NCBI RefSeq assembly: GCF_000967725.1
Contig: NZ_JXYE01000002.1
Coordinates: 1-64,000 of the forward strand
Direction: 5' to 3'
DNA from: Loktanella sp. S4079
Lineage (GTDB): Bacteria > Pseudomonadota > Alphaproteobacteria > Rhodobacterales > Rhodobacteraceae
DNA: 64,000 bases
In this document: piece by piece, positions 61,626 through 64,000 of the stretch
Position numbering within the stretch: the stretch's first letter is position 1
How the letters are laid out: every line of letters starts with the position of its first letter
Made by a program: the position numbers and the translations under genes
The notes under the pieces: generated by a model
The model's input: the letters and a program-made list of their open reading frames with translations, nothing else
Told to the model about the DNA's origin: nothing
Database searches by the model: none

Positions 61626-61803
61626 TGCCTTACTCGTTAACAGAATACACGTTAAAGGCTTAAAAACACACTCACTACACAGGGCATGCGATCCTCATCA
61701 CTGCCTTAAGAACACATTACTGTTCTGATATGTTTAGAATTAGACACAAAATGTGCTTTCGTAGGACAGTTATGGGCTACATTTAGGCACGCTGAGTTTG
61801 ACG
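61626..61803. other. Intergenic region between YdcZ pair and rpsD promoter
   Basis: About 180 bp of AT-rich DNA with no supported gene. It holds the inverted repeat at 61709-61726 and presumably the leftward promoter of the YdcZ pair. Confidence 0.4.
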
Positions 61804-61831
61804 TTGACAGCATCGGCAAAGCCTCTATAAG
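61804..61831 (+). promoter_or_regulatory. Housekeeping promoter of rpsD
   Basis: TTGACA (61804-61809), a 16-bp spacer, and TATAAG (61826-61831): nearly consensus for the main sigma factor. Transcription would begin near 61838. GC-rich bases just after the -10 box (CCGCGC) resemble growth-rate-controlled ribosomal promoters. Confidence 0.7.
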
Positions 61832-61837
61832 CCGCGC

Positions 61838-61938
61838 ATTCATTGGTGTTGGTGGACCTCGCAAGAGGAACCCTGTCATTCCGGCAAAATCCGGGAAAAG
61901 GACAACGCCCTTCGTAATCTAAAGAAGGAGATCAGCGT
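61838..61938 (+). promoter_or_regulatory. Structured 5' leader of rpsD
   Basis: About 100 nt. It contains a small CCTC-GCAA-GAGG hairpin with a GNRA loop at 61857-61868 and a CCGG-CAAAAT-CCGG stem at 61882-61895, then AAGGAG before the ATG. In other bacteria S4 represses its own mRNA through a structured leader. Whether this leader binds S4 is inference. Confidence 0.4.
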
Positions 61939-62559
61939 ATGACTAAACGTACCGCTGCCAAGTACAAAATTGACCGCCGGATGGGCGAAAACATCTGGGG
62001 TCGTCCGAAATCCCCAGTAAACCGTCGTGATTATGGCCCCGGCCAGCACGGTCAGCGCCGTAAAGGTAAACTGTCTGACTTTGGTACACAGCTGCGCGCA
62101 AAGCAAAAGCTGAAGGGTTACTACGGCGACTTGACCGAGAAACAGTTCCGTCGCATCTACGGCGAAGCCGAGCGTGTAAAAGGCGACACAGGTGAAAACC
62201 TGATCGGTCTGCTCGAGCGCCGCTTGGACGCTGTTGTATACCGCGCAAAGTTCGTTCCAACTGTCTTTGCTGCACGTCAGTTCGTGAACCACGGCCACGT
62301 CACAGTGAACGGCAAGAAAGTGAACATCCCTTCTTACCGTGTGAAAGAAGGCGACGTGATCGAAGTACGTCAGAAGTCCAAGCAATTGGAGCTGGTTCTG
62401 GTTGCTTCTCAACTGCCAGAGCGTGACGTTCCTGACTACATGGAAGTTGATCACTCCAAAATGACTGCGACTTTTGTACGTACACCATCTTTGGGTGACG
62501 TGCCTTACCCGGTCACAATGGAACCAAACCTCGTGGTCGAATTCTACGCGAAGAACTAA
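61939..62559 (+). CDS. rpsD: 30S ribosomal protein S4
   Basis: 206 residues, normal length. [37 protein letters not shown] is the N-terminal rRNA-binding block and [52 protein letters not shown] the S4 domain. It nucleates 30S assembly by binding 16S rRNA. The gene stands alone, not in the alpha ribosomal operon, as is usual in alphaproteobacteria. It has a strong promoter, an AAGGAG ribosome site and a strong terminator. Confidence 0.98.
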   Translation: MTKRTAAKYKIDRRMGENIWGRPKSPVNRRDYGPGQHGQRRKGKLSDFGTQLRAKQKLKGYYGDLTEKQFRRIYGEAERVKGDTGENLIGLLERRLDAVVYRAKFVPTVFAARQFVNHGHVTVNGKKVNIPSYRVKEGDVIEVRQKSKQLELVLVASQLPERDVPDYMEVDHSKMTATFVRTPSLGDVPYPVTMEPNLVVEFYAKN

Positions 62560-62580
62560 TCAGTTCTTCACAGAGTTTCG

Positions 62581-62611
62581 AAAGGCCGTACCGCAGGGTG
62601 CGGCCTTTTTT
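62581..62611 (+). terminator. Terminator of rpsD
   Basis: AAAGGCCGTACC paired with GGTGCGGCCTTTTTT (one G-U) around the loop GCAG: long GC-rich stem and a six-T run, flanked by A residues so that it can act in both directions. Confidence 0.9.
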
Positions 62612-62631
62612 GTTGCCACAGCGGCTTGTGC

Positions 62632-63741
62632 TCAGCCTACGAAACCCAGCGCGTTTTCCATTTCTGCAATGACGCCGTCTAGATATTTGTTAAAACCTGC
62701 ATCAGGCTGTCGTAGTGGAAAGACCTCTGCGAATGGATCGGGGGCTTCGGTCGCGCTTTGGACAAGGGTTTGGAGCACCGCGTGGCCACAGAATGGAACG
62801 TAAGTTTCCGAGTAGCCACCTTCGTGAACCAATAGCAATTTTCCACCGCACAGATCCTGCGCTGCTGCCATCACTTGGCCGGTCATTTGTCGAAAGGTGT
62901 CTGCTGTGGCTAACATCCGGCCGAGTGGATCGTTGGCCGCGGCGTCAAATCCGCAGGCAACGATGATGATATCTGGTTGAAATGCGTGGATTGCTGGCAG
63001 GGCGAGCCGCTCCATCGCCGAGAGATAGCCATTGTGCCCCGTTCCTGGTGGGAGTGGAATGTTCAAATTAAAGCCGTGACCTGGACCTGTGCCGCGATCG
63101 GCAAATGCCCCTGTATCCATCGGATAATTCCGGTCCTGATGAATTGAAATTGTCAGGACATCATCACGATCATAAAACACGGCTTCGGTGCCATTGCCGT
63201 GGTGAACATCCCAATCAAGCACGACAAATCTCTGGGCCAGATCAGCATCGCGGGCTGCCTCAATCGCAATCGCGATGTTATTCAAGAGGCAGAAACCATT
63301 GGGGAAATCTGGCAGGCAGTGATGCCCCGGCGGACGCGATAATGCGTAGGCGTTATCGACGTGACCCTTCAACACTGCGGCCAATGCGGCTTTTGCCAGC
63401 CCAGCCGAAAGCGCTGCAATCTCGTAACCGCCGGGGCCAAATGGGGTGCGGCGACCCAGCTCACCACCGCCCGCATCTGACATGGCCTTGAACCGATCTA
63501 GGTAGTGGGCTGGATGGACACGCAGCAAATCTGTGGTCGTTGCAGGTTCAGCACCGCGCATGTCCAACTCTTTTGCAAGGCCCGTGACCTCGATCAGGTT
63601 TTTCAACCGACGCTTTGTTTCGGGGTTTTCGGGCAGACCTCCGTCGAGCGGCTGAACCAGCCCACCAACAGGCAGCATGCCTGCATAATTGCCGCCACTA
63701 TGCCAAAAACAGCGTTCGTCCCAAAAGAAACCAGTGGTCAT
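62632..63741 (-). CDS. Histone-deacetylase-family (class II / acetylpolyamine-type) deacetylase
   Basis: 369 residues, a zinc-dependent amidohydrolase of the arginase/deacetylase fold. Landmarks are ALSRPPGHHCLPDFPNGFCL (double His), FVVLDWDVHHGNGTEAVFY (Zn Asp and His), IIIVACGFDAAANDPLG (second Zn Asp) and LLLVHEGGYSETYVPF. Bacterial members deacetylate acetylated polyamines or other small acetylamides; protein substrates are less likely. The protein is encoded convergent to rpsD and shares its terminator region. A truncated gene follows upstream on the same strand. Confidence 0.92.
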   Translation of the reverse strand: MTTGFFWDERCFWHSGGNYAGMLPVGGLVQPLDGGLPENPETKRRLKNLIEVTGLAKELDMRGAEPATTTDLLRVHPAHYLDRFKAMSDAGGGELGRRTPFGPGGYEIAALSAGLAKAALAAVLKGHVDNAYALSRPPGHHCLPDFPNGFCLLNNIAIAIEAARDADLAQRFVVLDWDVHHGNGTEAVFYDRDDVLTISIHQDRNYPMDTGAFADRGTGPGHGFNLNIPLPPGTGHNGYLSAMERLALPAIHAFQPDIIIVACGFDAAANDPLGRMLATADTFRQMTGQVMAAAQDLCGGKLLLVHEGGYSETYVPFCGHAVLQTLVQSATEAPDPFAEVFPLRQPDAGFNKYLDGVIAEMENALGFVG

Positions 63742-63782
63742 CTGCGCGCATCCATTTTGCTAATTGGTGGTGAAAGGCCCTG

Positions 63783-64000
63783 TTATTCAGGGCGTCGTAG
63801 CCGATAGACACCTTCCGGTAGGTCAAGCGCGGCCTGAAGATCCCGTAACTGGCTGAGTGAAATGGTGATTTGCATCATCTCATCGGTCCGTGGATCAAGC
63901 TGCGACACCGTAATGCAGTCGTCAAACGCGTTGACGGTGACGTCTTCTTGCAATGGGGCTTTGCCCTCATCGACAAGGGTAACAACTGTCGCGTCGTATT
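63783..64000 (-). CDS. C-terminal end of a gene cut by the window (unknown)
   Basis: On the minus strand the last ~71 residues of a protein are open from the window edge: YDATVVTLVDEGKAPLQEDV through PEGVYRLRRPE and a TAA stop. The fragment is soluble, acidic and beta/alpha mixed. I do not recognise it. It is 41 bp upstream of the deacetylase gene, on the same strand, and may share its operon. Confidence 0.6.
   Translation of the reverse strand, partial: YDATVVTLVDEGKAPLQEDVTVNAFDDCITVSQLDPRTDEMMQITISLSQLRDLQAALDLPEGVYRLRRPE

Noticed and set aside
61709..61726. AGAACA-N6-TGTTCT as a LexA box
   Set aside because: Alphaproteobacterial LexA sites are direct repeats (GTTC-N7-GTTC). This is an inverted repeat with different spacing and lies by no SOS gene.
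61876..62454. A 192-codon minus-strand frame over rpsD
   Set aside because: Antisense to rpsD, with no motif and no promoter or ribosome site of its own.
1..64000. CRISPR arrays, prophage, rRNA or a complete IS
   Set aside because: No regularly spaced repeats, phage structural genes, rRNA sequence or transposase gene were seen on either strand.

Overview
The window reads as chromosomal DNA of a marine alphaproteobacterium of the Rhodobacterales (Roseobacter group). The argument is gene content and order rather than any computed comparison: divergent metF/metR, putA opposite an Lrp-type regulator, glcDEF, a MoxR-DUF58-DUF4159 operon, DUF1285, DUF599 and form II CoxL-like genes, together with fairly GC-rich coding DNA. 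No genus can be named from the sequence alone. Most genes are single-copy and ordinary. There is one tRNA (Leu, anticodon TAA), no rRNA, no CRISPR array, no phage region and no recognisable transposase or integrase.

Layout. 1-5.5 kb: the end of a DUF11/SdrD-like surface repeat protein and a very large outer-membrane barrel protein. 5.5-7.3 kb: a transposon-like element with perfect 29-bp terminal inverted repeats and a 9-bp target duplication that carries no transposase, only a membrane-anchored coiled-coil DUF4041/T5orf172 (GIY-YIG-like) protein. It has split the loop of the old terminator of the barrel gene. 7.4-12.3 kb: valS and an ECF sigma / anti-sigma / secreted-repeat lipoprotein cluster. 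12.5-19.8 kb: an orphan molybdenum hydroxylase large subunit, a DUF2235 hydrolase, a thioesterase, metF/metR, suhB and a rhomboid protease. 19.9-24 kb: putA/putR and tRNA-Leu. 24-28.7 kb: a sulfotransferase and a GT14-type glycosyltransferase, a HIT protein, an ABC ATPase and small proteins. 28.7-37 kb: polA, hsp20 with a sigma-32-type promoter, a secreted serine protease and glcDEF. 37-44.7 kb: DUF599 and the MoxR/DUF58/DUF4159/GATase-like membrane operon. 44.8-51 kb: DUF1285, hyi, a VOC/WYL-regulator pair, an ECF sigma factor with a YfbK-type protein that has lost its VWA domain, and a PstS-OmpA fusion. 51.3-60.2 kb: a GbsR/MarR regulator with a DUF4166 protein, then LysR plus five tightly coupled catabolic genes (HyuA, HyuB, FAD oxidase, HpcH/HpaI aldolase, uronate-dehydrogenase-like SDR). 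60.2-64 kb: a small periplasmic protein, paired YdcZ-type transporters, rpsD, an HDAC-like deacetylase and a truncated gene.

The strongest candidates for something undescribed are the transposase-less mobile cassette with its nuclease-like cargo (5513-7294), the five-gene Hyu/oxidase/aldolase/SDR operon (53590-60164), and the VWA-less YfbK protein beside its sigma factor (47362-49214). Functional statements rest on motif recognition by eye; no database search was run.
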